DNA of 64,000 bases, taken from NCBI RefSeq assembly GCF_022346605.1, contig NZ_JAKRNT010000008.1:182311-246310 (forward strand), in the 5' to 3' direction. The position numbers and the translations under genes were made by a program. The notes below the pieces were generated by a model, which was not told the DNA's origin, searched no databases, and was given only the letters and a program-made list of their open reading frames with translations. The DNA is from Sporosarcina sp. ACRSL. GTDB taxonomy: Bacteria > Bacillota > Bacilli > Bacillales_A > Planococcaceae. This document shows, in pieces, positions 19,242-27,340 of the stretch. Each line of letters opens with the position of its first letter. The stretch's first letter is position 1.

Positions 19242-19841
19242 ATGGCTTACAAATTACCAGAATTACCATACGCGTACGACGCGCTGGAGCCTCACATCGA
19301 CAAAGAAACGATGAACATCCACCACACGAAACATCACAATACGTATGTGACGAACGTGAATAACGCATTGGAAGGGCACGAAGACTTGGCTGCAAAGTCC
19401 GTCGAAGAGCTAATTTCCGATTTAGATGCTGTTCCTGAAAGCATCCGTACGGCTGTCCGTAATAATGGCGGCGGTCATGCGAACCATACGTTCTTTTGGA
19501 ATATCCTTTCACCAAATGGTGGCGGAGCTCCAACTGGCGCACTAGCTGAAGCGATTGACAAAAAGTTCGGCAGCTTTGATGCATTTAAGGAAGAGTTTGC
19601 AAAAGCGGCAGCGACTCGCTTCGGTTCTGGCTGGGCTTGGCTCGTATCGAATAACGGTGAGCTTGAAGTCACTTCAACTCCAAACCAAGATTCTCCTTTG
19701 ATGGAAGGAAAAACTCCGATTCTCGGTCTTGACGTTTGGGAGCATGCTTACTATCTAAACTACCAAAACAGACGTCCTGACTACGTTTCTGCATTCTGGA
19801 ACGTTGTAAACTGGGACGAGGTCGCAAAAAAACTTCGGTAA
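19242..19841 (+). CDS. sodA: Superoxide dismutase (Mn)
   Basis: 199 residues. Metal ligands are visible: the N-terminal histidine in MNIHHTKHH, the second in [11 protein letters not shown], and the Asp/His pair in [15 protein letters not shown] and SGWAWLV are typical of the Mn/Fe family; Mn use is inferred from Bacillales relatives. ATG 19242 follows TGAGGAGG; the longer frame starting at 19215 lies within the ribosome-site region. A perfect-stem terminator follows the hairpin after the gene. Confidence 0.97.
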   Translation: MAYKLPELPYAYDALEPHIDKETMNIHHTKHHNTYVTNVNNALEGHEDLAAKSVEELISDLDAVPESIRTAVRNNGGGHANHTFFWNILSPNGGGAPTGALAEAIDKKFGSFDAFKEEFAKAAATRFGSGWAWLVSNNGELEVTSTPNQDSPLMEGKTPILGLDVWEHAYYLNYQNRRPDYVSAFWNVVNWDEVAKKLR

Positions 19842-19863
19842 ATAATCCATTATGATGCAACCA

Positions 19864-19894
19864 ATCATATATCCTGTTCGTCAGGATATATGAT
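19864..19894. repeat. Hairpin copy A (downstream of sodA)
   Basis: ATCATATATCCTG / CAGGATATATGAT around TTCGT. The core of 23 bases (CATATATCCTG ... CAGGATATATG) recurs exactly at 20098-20125. Confidence 0.85.
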
Positions 19895-19897
19895 TCA

Positions 19898-19942
19898 GAG
19901 TGTAGACAAAGTCGTTCTTTGACTTTGTCTACACTCTTTTTT
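19898..19942 (+). terminator. Strong terminator of sodA
   Basis: A 16-bp perfect stem, GAGTGTAGACAAAGTC / GACTTTGTCTACACTC, with a GTTCTTT-type loop and T6. Confidence 0.9.
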
Positions 19943-19969
19943 AGGAAGATAGTAATGGGCAGGAATTTC

Positions 19970-20097
19970 CTCAGCCTGATTGAAAACGCTTGTCAGCCTA
20001 GGCGCGAAGTGGAGCGAAGACGCGAATAGAACTTAAGTTCATGAGCGGACGAGCGACACGAGCAACAACGGATGCGAGCGTTTGTCAACAGGCTGAA
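19970..20097. repeat. Insertion-like palindromic module between two hairpin copies
   Basis: The roughly 128-bp segment starts TCAGCCTG and ends CAGGCTGA, with a second nested pair ACGCTTGTCA near the left end and GTTTGTCAACA near the right. It is richer in G+C than its surroundings and has no reading frame worth calling. It fills most of the sodA-pbpA gap. Confidence 0.6.
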
Positions 20098-20131
20098 GCA
20101 TATATCCTGTTCGTCAGGATATATGCTTTTT
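20097..20131. repeat. Hairpin copy B with T-run upstream of pbpA
   Basis: GCATATATCCTG / CAGGATATATGC around TTCGT, followed by TTTTTAT. It is a near-exact second copy of the hairpin after sodA and on its own would act as a terminator. Confidence 0.8.
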
Positions 20132-20185
20132 ATGTTTAGAATGCTATAATTCAATCTGGACCTAACTCAAGTAAGGAGAATACAT

Positions 20186-22387
20186 ATGAAAAAACCGATG
20201 CGCAAAGTGGATCAAGCAAAAATCCGACAACGGAAACATATCGCATTCAGGATGAACCTACTTTTCTTTTCGATTTTCATCCTATTTTCCTTGCTCATTT
20301 TTCGACTTGGATACTTACAGATCGTCAAAGGTGAAGAATATACGAGGTTATTGGAAAAAACCGAGGAAATTGCGGTGAATACTAGTGTTCCTCGTGGTCG
20401 GATATATGACCGAACAGGAAAGGTGCTCGTCGATAATAAACCGATGAATGCCATCACATATACGAAGACGTCTTCAACGACTTCTCAGGAAATGTTGAAA
20501 ATCGCTGAAGCCCTATCTGAACTGATTGAACAGGATACGAAAAGGGTTACCATTGGTGATAAACGTGATTTCTGGATCTTATTGAATCCTGAAGAGGCGG
20601 AAGCGAAGGTGAGTCCCGAAGAACTGAAGGGAATCAACAAAGATGGTACTTTATCCAAGCATGAGGTTCAACGTGAAATTACGCGTTTGACTCGTGAGAG
20701 AATCACTGATGAGGAACTTAACTCATTTACCGATCATGAACTTGAAGTGTTGGCCATCTATCGTGAAATGATGTCAGGGTACGCTTATTCTCCTCAAATT
20801 ATTAAAAGTGGAAACGTCACAGAAGAGGAATTCGCAGCTGTCTCGGAACGTTTAAGTGAACTTGAAGGAGTTAATACGACGACTGATTGGGATCGGGTGA
20901 AATTTTCGGATAGTACGATACTTGGGACAATGACAAGTTCGATTGAAGGACTTCCGCGTACTCATCTGGATTATTACTTGGCACGGGATTACTCTCGGAA
21001 TGATCGGGTCGGACGAAGCTATTTCGAGCAGTATTATGAGGAATTGTTAAAAGGGCAGAAAACGATCGTTAAAAATGTCAAGGATCGAACGGGCCGTGTT
21101 ATCGAAACAAAAACTGTCCGAGAAGGGGAACCGGGGAAGGATCTCGTCTTATCAATGGACAGCGAATTGCAGGAATCATTGGAGGAGCTAGTTTCAGAAA
21201 AGCTTCTTGAAATGAAGAAAAATCCAAAAGCGGGATTGCTTGATCGGGCATTCCTCGTCATGATGGATCCTAATAACGGTGAATTGCTTGCGCTAGTTGG
21301 TAAGCGTTTAGTGAAGGATGAAGATACAGGGAAATGGGAAGTGCGGGATTATGCTTACGGCACTTTCACATCAGCTTATGAAGTTGGTTCCACAGTGAAA
21401 CTTGCAACGGTCCTTGGCGGGTATAGCGAAGGGGTGCTGTCGGTCGGTGAAGTGAAAATTGACGAACCGATCCATATTGCCGGAACAAACGTTAAACGGA
21501 CATTATTCAATCCTTACGGACGGGTTCCCGTCAATGATATCCAAGCGATTGGCAGGTCTTCGAACGTTTACATGTTCCGAATCGCTATGTCGCTCGGGGA
21601 TGCTGTCTATCGACCATATATGCCTTTACGCATCGATATCGGCGGATTTGACAGGCTTCGGAACGTATACGCGTCTTTCGGTCTTGGCGTGAAGACTGAA
21701 ATCGATTTGCCGGGCGAATACTCCGGCCAAACAGGGACTGACACGATTTCAGGTAAACTATTGGACTTTGCAATAGGGCAATTCGATACGTATACACCGC
21801 TGCAACTTGTCCAATTTGTATCTACCGTGGCAAACGGGGGTTACAGGGTCGCTCCGAAAGTATTAAAGGAAATAAGAGAACCATCCAAAGACGGGGAAAC
21901 ACTAGGTGTATTGCTGCAGGAAACGGAAGTGAAAGTCCTGAACAGAATCAATAATACTGAACAAGAGATTGAGCAGGTGAAAAAAGGAATGCAGTATACG
22001 TATTATGGACCAAACGGAACTGCGCCTTACTTATTCAGAGATGCACCCTATACAGCTGCCGGGAAAACGGGTACTGCCCAATCGTCCTATTTTGGTGATG
22101 ATCGGAGCAAGTATGGGATGCCTTCCGTAAACTTGACGCATGTCGGTTTTGCGCCTGCCGAAAATCCGGAAGTGGCCTTTTCCATCGTAGTGCCATACGC
22201 TTCCACAGATCGAAGCGATTATCCGAGTAGAGCGTGGAACGAACTAGCGAGAAGCTCACTTGACGTTTACTTTGAATTGAAAGAAGAGCGGGAAAAAGCA
22301 AACAGGATTGAAACAACCGACCAAAAAATAGATCGTCAATTCGAAACGAAAATAGATGAGGAGAAAAAAATGCTGCCATACCGCTGA
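20186..22387 (+). CDS. pbpA: Class B penicillin-binding protein (PbpA/PBP2-like transpeptidase)
   Basis: 733 residues. Short basic cytoplasmic tail, one transmembrane helix (about 22-45), dimerisation domain with VPRGRIYDRTG, then the transpeptidase domain. Active-site motifs: SxxK as GSTVK, SxN as SSN and KTG as AGKTGTAQ. It cross-links peptidoglycan, probably during elongation; the B. subtilis gene at this site is pbpA. AAGGAG precedes ATG 20186. The C-terminal tail is charged and helical. A terminator overlaps the last codons. Confidence 0.95.
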   Translation: MKKPMRKVDQAKIRQRKHIAFRMNLLFFSIFILFSLLIFRLGYLQIVKGEEYTRLLEKTEEIAVNTSVPRGRIYDRTGKVLVDNKPMNAITYTKTSSTTSQEMLKIAEALSELIEQDTKRVTIGDKRDFWILLNPEEAEAKVSPEELKGINKDGTLSKHEVQREITRLTRERITDEELNSFTDHELEVLAIYREMMSGYAYSPQIIKSGNVTEEEFAAVSERLSELEGVNTTTDWDRVKFSDSTILGTMTSSIEGLPRTHLDYYLARDYSRNDRVGRSYFEQYYEELLKGQKTIVKNVKDRTGRVIETKTVREGEPGKDLVLSMDSELQESLEELVSEKLLEMKKNPKAGLLDRAFLVMMDPNNGELLALVGKRLVKDEDTGKWEVRDYAYGTFTSAYEVGSTVKLATVLGGYSEGVLSVGEVKIDEPIHIAGTNVKRTLFNPYGRVPVNDIQAIGRSSNVYMFRIAMSLGDAVYRPYMPLRIDIGGFDRLRNVYASFGLGVKTEIDLPGEYSGQTGTDTISGKLLDFAIGQFDTYTPLQLVQFVSTVANGGYRVAPKVLKEIREPSKDGETLGVLLQETEVKVLNRINNTEQEIEQVKKGMQYTYYGPNGTAPYLFRDAPYTAAGKTGTAQSSYFGDDRSKYGMPSVNLTHVGFAPAENPEVAFSIVVPYASTDRSDYPSRAWNELARSSLDVYFELKEEREKANRIETTDQKIDRQFETKIDEEKKMLPYR

Positions 22388-22413
22388 AAGAGCGGTGGCA
22401 GCTTTTTTTATCT
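22368..22413 (+). terminator. Terminator of pbpA
   Basis: The bulged stem CTGCCA-CCGCT / AGCGG-TGGCAG is followed by T7; it includes the pbpA stop codon. Confidence 0.8.
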
Positions 22414-22899
22414 GTTTTTCGTATTTGTAATGATACGAGCGATTGTTTCGAGATCCATCGTTGTGTCGACTGCATGCTCTCCAATTTGAATGCGGCCAGC
22501 TAGACCTTTGTCAATCAAATATTGTTCTAAATCTTTCGCGTTCTCTATAATTCCGGCACGCTCAAGCTTGTCCGCTACGGTTGAAGAGGTCGAACCGGGT
22601 TCAATGGAAAGGATGATTTTCGTAATTTGTGTTGAAGTTGGCACGCTGTCAGATTTTGATTCTGTCTTCCCCTCACTGTTACTTGATGCTTCCGTTACAG
22701 AATTCGCTGATTTAGGAGACGTTAATGTTTGAGCAACAGCTAACTCTTTTTTTACCTTTTCGAGCTCGGTTTGCAACTCGTCGATTTGATTTTTGTAATC
22801 GTGAGGATTCGTCGCACTAGGGTCTTCATTCGTAACATAAAGAATCCCTCCCGCTAGAATGCAGCCTATACCGACTCCTCTTAACAAGTCCTTTATCAT
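22408..22899 (-). CDS. Membrane-anchored protein with a LysM-like/MltG-type domain, function unknown
   Basis: 163 residues. N-terminal transmembrane segment (LLRGVGIGCILAGGILYV), a coiled-coil stretch (IDELQTELEKVKKELAVAQ), a Ser/Thr/Lys-rich linker, and a C-terminal domain. That domain, LSIEPGSTSSTVADKLERAGII ... DLETIARIIT, resembles the small domain that precedes the lytic transglycosylase part of MltG/YceG. The catalytic domain itself is absent. It overlaps the next gene on this strand by 4 bp and is convergent with pbpA. Confidence 0.7.
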   Translation of the reverse strand: MIKDLLRGVGIGCILAGGILYVTNEDPSATNPHDYKNQIDELQTELEKVKKELAVAQTLTSPKSANSVTEASSNSEGKTESKSDSVPTSTQITKIILSIEPGSTSSTVADKLERAGIIENAKDLEQYLIDKGLAGRIQIGEHAVDTTMDLETIARIITNTKNR

Positions 22900-23252
22900 A
22901 ACGTGACACCCCGGGATTTCAATACATTCATAACTTCCTCATTGGATAGAGAAGAGCGTTTTGCGATTTCTGGAATTGAATAACCTTGTGCTTGCAAGGA
23001 GAGGATTTGATTGATTATAATTTCGTGTACAGGTTTGGAATTCCTTCGGTGCCCGTTCGTGACCGGTCCAGCACTGATCATCAATTCTTCTTCCACAGCT
23101 TTCAAACGTTTTTTTAATTGGTTCGTCTCCTGATGGAGGCTGATAGAGATGTTTTCAATTTCTTCTTCGCTTTTCCGGCTGGTGTTTCCAATGAAGAAAG
23201 ATAGGATGATACAAATAAGTCCGATGCTAAGTAAAATAATTTCAATATCCAC
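22896..23252 (-). CDS. Small membrane protein with coiled coil and C-terminal helix-turn-helix (SwrB/DUF6115-like)
   Basis: 118 residues: one N-terminal transmembrane helix, a coiled-coil segment (SLHQETNQLKKRLKAVEEEL), and a C-terminal HTH-like segment QILSLQAQGYSIPEIAKR with SSLSNEEVMNVLKSRG. This layout matches SwrB/YlxL-type proteins, but identity with any one family is inference. GGGAGGTTG precedes the ATG in the minus-strand sense. It forms a two-gene unit with the MltG-like gene. Confidence 0.65.
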   Translation of the reverse strand: MDIEIILLSIGLICIILSFFIGNTSRKSEEEIENISISLHQETNQLKKRLKAVEEELMISAGPVTNGHRRNSKPVHEIIINQILSLQAQGYSIPEIAKRSSLSNEEVMNVLKSRGVTL

Positions 23253-23383
23253 TGTTGAACAACCTCCGGGAATAGATTACTTTGTTCCCATAATATCATA
23301 TGCAACTTCTGAATGTAATTTGAAAGTATGAATGAAATGGTTGTGGATGGATTGTAAAAACTCTAGCCTCCTACATAGACCAT

Positions 23384-23504
23384 TGATTTCCGTTCCGATT
23401 GGACGCTTTCCGCGGGCACGGCTTCAGTCTCCTCGTCACTGCGTTCCTGCGGTGTCTTCAGCTCGCGCTGTTCCCGCTGGAGTCGCCAATCTCCACTCCA
23501 ATCA
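23384..23504 (-). repeat. Genome repeat, family 1 copy (minus orientation)
   Basis: Reading the minus strand it starts TGATTGGAGTGG and ends CGGAACGGAAATCA, with inner GTGCCCGCGGAAAGCGTCC. It is the inverted counterpart of the element at 23899-24029 and shares its first 60-70 bp (as read on +) with 63690-63744. Homology with the latter extends left to about 23350. No reading frame is convincing. Confidence 0.8.
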
Positions 23505-23898
23505 ATTGGAATATGAGCTGGATTCTAAAATTGCATGGTAACTGTAAAGGCATGAAATTGGAGCCTCTCTTTGTATAATGGAGTTTGGTGACTAAATTAC
23601 TGCAATGGGAGAACCCGTATGTTTAAAAATATCAAGAGATTATTACTTTGGAAATCCGTGACACTTTAATAAGATTTTTTAGATGTGCTCCAACAACTTT
23701 TTAAGGAACTTGATTAGGGTTTTGCCAAATGACGATGTTTGAAAACAGAGTAAAAAATGCAGAAGTTGGAGTGATTGTAGAGCGGTGCCTCTATGCGATG
23801 TTATGGTCAGCCATGGGGAAAGCCTGTCTACCGTGTATAAAAAGACTTCAATGTTTTTAGGTTGTGTTTCTGATTCATTCTTATTTAGCAGTTATATC
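23505..23898. other. Gene-free spacer between two inverted repeats
   Basis: AT-rich segment with many stops in all frames. The only short frames (for example one of 43 codons from ATG 23731) lack a ribosome site and recognisable content. I see no gene here; it may be degenerate DNA trapped between the repeats. Confidence 0.5.
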
Positions 23899-24029
23899 TG
23901 TTGATTGGAGTGGAAGGCGCCGACTCCTGTGGGGTTGGCGGGACAGGTGAGACCCCGCAGTGGAGCGTAGCGACCGAGGAGGCTCACCGCCGCCCCACGG
24001 AAAGCGTGCGCCTGGAGCGGAAATCAACA
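23899..24029 (+). repeat. Genome repeat, family 1 copy (plus orientation)
   Basis: Bounded by 8-bp inverted ends TGTTGATT / AATCAACA. The inside is GC-rich and contains ACTCCTGTGGGG, GACCCCGCAGTGGAGCG and CACGGAAAGCGTGCGCC. This pattern is common in intergenic regions of Bacillales (from memory). It has no coding capacity. Confidence 0.8.
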
Positions 24030-24158
24030 CGATTTAGTTTGGACTTTTTTTAAAAAGTGATTTTGTACAGCAAGAATAGCAAATAAAAACTTTTACTTTA
24101 CACCCGATTTGGAGCAGTATCCGCAAAAACTTAACACCATCAATTTGAAACTTTCTAC

Positions 24159-24186
24159 TTTACATACGAGTATGATATGATACAAT
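24159..24186 (+). promoter_or_regulatory. Sigma-A promoter of rpmG
   Basis: TTTACA (24159-24164), 16-bp spacer, TACAAT (24181-24186), 64 bp before the start codon. Confidence 0.6.
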
Positions 24187-24249
24187 TGAAAAGTCGTATA
24201 AATCATGCTCATATTTAATTTATATTGCCAATGAGTGGGAGGGACAACA

Positions 24250-24399
24250 ATGCGCGTAAATATTACACTTGCTTGCACAGAATGTGGAGAGCGTAATTAT
24301 ATTACAAAGAAAAACAAGCGTAACAATCCGGAACGTCTTGAAATGAAAAAATATTGCTCACGTGAAAAGAAACAAACTTTGCACCGTGAAACGAAATAA
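24250..24399 (+). CDS. rpmG: 50S ribosomal protein L33
   Basis: 49 residues, opening [20 protein letters not shown] and ending TLHRETK, the canonical L33 sequence. It carries the CxxC pair (C9, C12) and a single later cysteine in KKYCSRE, so the full four-cysteine zinc ribbon is incomplete. A GGGAGGG ribosome site lies 8 bp before ATG. In B. subtilis rpmGA also precedes yqgN. A terminator follows at 24409. Confidence 0.97.
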   Translation: MRVNITLACTECGERNYITKKNKRNNPERLEMKKYCSREKKQTLHRETK

Positions 24400-24408
24400 T
24401 CGCTCATG

Positions 24409-24438
24409 CCAAAACTCTTCGCGGGTTTTGGTTTTTTA
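24409..24438 (+). terminator. Terminator of rpmG
   Basis: CCAAAAC / GTTTTGG stem with a CTTCGCGG-type loop and T6. Confidence 0.75.
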
Positions 24439-24461
24439 TTTCAGAATGGGGGAATACTTGT

Positions 24462-25043
24462 ATGAGTAAATTGTCAATGCGTAAACAAATGATAAAAGCC
24501 ATGAAAGATATGAACCGTTCTGAACATGCGAGCAAATCTGCGAATATTTTGGAACTTCTTCATACGTGTGAAGAATATACTTCTGCGAGTACAATTGGTG
24601 TCACGATTTCCCGTTTTCCAGAGGTGGAGACGAACTTATTAATTGAATCCGCATGGAGGGCAGGGAAGCAGGTAGCCGTACCCAAATGCATTCCAGCAAC
24701 TAGGGAGATGGATTTTAGGATCATTACCTCTTTCGATGATCTCGAGACGGTTTATATGGATCTGGAAGAACCAATCGTTGAGCGTACAGTTTCCATCGAC
24801 AAAGGGCAAATCGATCTTCAAATCGTTCCCGGAGTCGTCTATTCAAAAGAAGGCTTTAGAATCGGGTTTGGAGGCGGTTATTATGATCGCTATCTGACTG
24901 GCTACGAAGGCGATCTTGTATCTTTGGCGTTCGATATTCAGATTTCTCAAGCTGTGCCTACAGAAGAGCATGATATCCCAGTTAACAAAATTATTACTGA
25001 AAACAGAGTGCTACATTGCCGAGAAATGCGGGATGTGAAATGA
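24462..25043 (+). CDS. 5-formyltetrahydrofolate cyclo-ligase (YqgN)
   Basis: Converts 5-formyl-THF to 5,10-methenyl-THF with ATP, returning folate to the active one-carbon pool. 193 residues; the N-terminal basic substrate/ATP segment MRKQMIKAMKDM and the conserved C-terminal loop FGGGYYDRYL are clear, as is VPGVVYSKEGFRIGFG. It overlaps the yqgQ start by 4 bp (ATGA). Confidence 0.92.
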   Translation: MSKLSMRKQMIKAMKDMNRSEHASKSANILELLHTCEEYTSASTIGVTISRFPEVETNLLIESAWRAGKQVAVPKCIPATREMDFRIITSFDDLETVYMDLEEPIVERTVSIDKGQIDLQIVPGVVYSKEGFRIGFGGGYYDRYLTGYEGDLVSLAFDIQISQAVPTEEHDIPVNKIITENRVLHCREMRDVK

Positions 25044-25234
25044 AAGATTTCCTAGATGTCCTGCAACTTCTTAAACGTTTCGGCATTTTTATATATACAG
25101 GGGATCAAAAAACAGATATCGAAATGATGATGTCTGAAGTGAAAGAGCTATATGATAATGGCTTAATTATGAAAGAGGATTACCTACCAGCACTTATTAT
25201 TTTGAAAAGGGAATTGGGTAGACGGGCAAAATAG
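25040..25234 (+). CDS. DUF910 family protein YqgQ
   Basis: 64 residues, helical. FLDVLQLLKRFGIFIYTGDQ and MMMSEVKELYDNGLI are family-typical. ATG 25040 sits in the ATGA overlap with the upstream gene; the in-frame ATG-like codon at 25016 is inside it. Function unknown. The gene order differs from B. subtilis here: no rhomboid protease or glucokinase gene follows. Confidence 0.85.
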   Translation: MKDFLDVLQLLKRFGIFIYTGDQKTDIEMMMSEVKELYDNGLIMKEDYLPALIILKRELGRRAK

Positions 25235-25302
25235 AAGTTGTCCGATTGCAATTTCCTTCAATTTATTTAATGAAAATGAAACTTTTTAATGACTTAATCG
25301 TC

Positions 25303-25308
25303 TATAAT
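25303..25308 (+). promoter_or_regulatory. -10 element of the ltaS promoter
   Basis: TATAAT in the gap between yqgQ and ltaS; the -35 region at about 25281-25287 is T-rich (ACTTTTT) and weak. Confidence 0.45.
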
Positions 25309-25376
25309 ATGTAGTGCATGTACAAATGACAGGGTGAATTTACAACATAGGCTTTAATTTGAAAGGAAGATACAGT

Positions 25377-27242
25377 ATGAAAAGAGTAACTTGGCCCAAA
25401 CATTCCGTACTCGTCATTGCTATTGTCGCAACATGGATAACTACGTATATTGGCTATATCACTAGCTTTAATATGAAGATCGATAATATGATGCAGGAAA
25501 TCATATTGTTCATGAACCCGCTCAGCTTTCTATTATTCGTATACGGCTTATCTTTATTCATGAAGAGTGCAAAAAGGCGCAACATATATATAATTTCAAT
25601 TAGTTTACTAACGTCGATTATAATGTTTAGCAACGCAGTGTTTTATCGGTTTTTTAATGATTTCATCACACTGCCACTATTATTCCAAACAAGCAATTTT
25701 GGGGATTTGTCATCTTCGATCGGAGAGAATTTACATCTAACTGATATTTTCTTCTTCGCAGATGTCATCATTATTGCATTGGCAATCAAGTTCATCCCGA
25801 CATCGAAAACAACTCTTAGCCAACGGAACATCGGACGGAAGCTTTATTTTGTAGTAGCCGCAACAGTGTTGATGATCAACTTAGGGTTAGCGGAAGCCCA
25901 ACGCCCGCAGTTGTTGACACGGAGCTTCGATAGGGAATTGCTCGTAAAAAATATTGGAGCGTACAATTACCACATCCATGATTTGTTCATCCAATCAAAA
26001 ACACATGCACAACGGGCTCTTGCCGATGGCAGTGAACTGGCTGAGGTGGCGAACTATATTAACGCAAATTATGCAGAACCTAACTCGAAAATGTTCGGAA
26101 TTGCGGAAGGTCGTAATGTGATCTTTGTTTCCTTGGAGTCGCTGCAAAACTTCGTCATTAACAATGAGATGAATGGCCATGAAATTACACCATTCCTAAA
26201 CGAACTCACAAATGATCCAGACACATTTTATTTCAATAATTTCTATCATCAAACAGGATTAGGGAAAACATCCGATTCTGAATTCATCGTAGAAAACTCA
26301 CTATATGGCCGGAATGGAGGAGCTGTCTTTTTCACGAACAGTGGGAATACATTCAACTCCATGTCGGAAAGACTAGGTGAAAATGGATACTTCACGAGTG
26401 TCATGCATGCGAACAACAAAAGCTTCTGGAACCGTGACATCATGTATCAAGCTTTAGGCATTGAAAAATTCTACGATGTTGATAGCTATACAATCGGTGA
26501 AGGTGAAGCAGTTAACTGGGGAATGAAGGATATTCCGTTTTTCGAACAATCCGTGGAGATTATGAAAACGATGCCTCAACCGTTTTCTACTAGAATGATC
26601 ACATTGACGAACCACCATCCATTTGACTTGGATGAAGAAGATATGATGATTCCGCCATATGATTCCAATTCGAAAACGTTGAATAAATATTTCCAATCAG
26701 CTCGTTATATGGATGAGTCGATTAAAATCTTCTTTGAAGAATTGAAGAAGAACGGTTTGTATGACAATTCGATAATTGTTATGTACGGAGACCATTATGG
26801 AATTTCCGAAAATCATAATAAAGCGATGGGTAAGTATTTGGATAAGGAAATCACGCCATTTGATAGTACTGTATTGCAAAAAGTACCGATGTTCATCCAC
26901 ATTCCTGGTTATGGAAAAGGAGAGACAGTTGAAGAACTTTCGGGTCAATTGGATGTGAGACCGACGATTTTGCATTTACTTGGAATCGATACGAAAGAAG
27001 ACATGCAAATGGGAGCGGACATCTTTTCACCTGATCATGATCCGTTTGTCGTTTTCAGGGATGGACGCTTCGTAACGGAAGATTATATTTATACAAATGA
27101 AGTTTGCTACGATATTACAACAGGAGAACAAACCGACGGGGCAGCGTGTGAGCCTTATATCGAGCGAGCGACCACCGAACTTGGCTACTCCGATTTGATC
27201 ATTAATGGAGATTTGCTGAGGTTTACGGATAAGGAAGAGTAA
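25377..27242 (+). CDS. Lipoteichoic acid synthase family protein (YqgS/LtaS-like)
   Basis: Polymerises glycerol phosphate from phosphatidylglycerol onto the lipoteichoic acid anchor on the outer membrane face. 621 residues: five transmembrane helices within about residues 1-170, then an extracellular sulfatase-fold domain. Metal and nucleophile motifs: the glutamate in FVSLESLQ, the catalytic threonine in GLGKTSDSEF, TLTNHHPF, and YGDHYG. A typical signal-peptidase cleavage region follows helix five (LAEAQRP). ATG 25377 follows AAAGGAAG. The position equals B. subtilis yqgS, one of several LTA synthases, so a paralogue elsewhere is likely. Confidence 0.92.
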   Translation: MKRVTWPKHSVLVIAIVATWITTYIGYITSFNMKIDNMMQEIILFMNPLSFLLFVYGLSLFMKSAKRRNIYIISISLLTSIIMFSNAVFYRFFNDFITLPLLFQTSNFGDLSSSIGENLHLTDIFFFADVIIIALAIKFIPTSKTTLSQRNIGRKLYFVVAATVLMINLGLAEAQRPQLLTRSFDRELLVKNIGAYNYHIHDLFIQSKTHAQRALADGSELAEVANYINANYAEPNSKMFGIAEGRNVIFVSLESLQNFVINNEMNGHEITPFLNELTNDPDTFYFNNFYHQTGLGKTSDSEFIVENSLYGRNGGAVFFTNSGNTFNSMSERLGENGYFTSVMHANNKSFWNRDIMYQALGIEKFYDVDSYTIGEGEAVNWGMKDIPFFEQSVEIMKTMPQPFSTRMITLTNHHPFDLDEEDMMIPPYDSNSKTLNKYFQSARYMDESIKIFFEELKKNGLYDNSIIVMYGDHYGISENHNKAMGKYLDKEITPFDSTVLQKVPMFIHIPGYGKGETVEELSGQLDVRPTILHLLGIDTKEDMQMGADIFSPDHDPFVVFRDGRFVTEDYIYTNEVCYDITTGEQTDGAACEPYIERATTELGYSDLIINGDLLRFTDKEE

Positions 27243-27272
27243 TTAGCCGATTGAGGCGAAAACGTCTAAAGT

Positions 27273-27308
27273 CTGCACGGGTTTGTTTACCGTGCAGATA
27301 TTTTTTTG
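27273..27308 (+). terminator. Terminator of the LTA synthase gene
   Basis: CTGCACGG / CCGTGCAG stem, 9-nt loop, then ATATTTTTTT. Confidence 0.85.
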
Positions 27309-27340
27309 AGAGAAAGATGGAAGGAGGGGAATATGGCGAG

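Noticed and set aside
23731..23862. Short frame between the family 1 repeats
   Set aside because: 43 codons, no ribosome site, no family resemblance; treated as non-coding.
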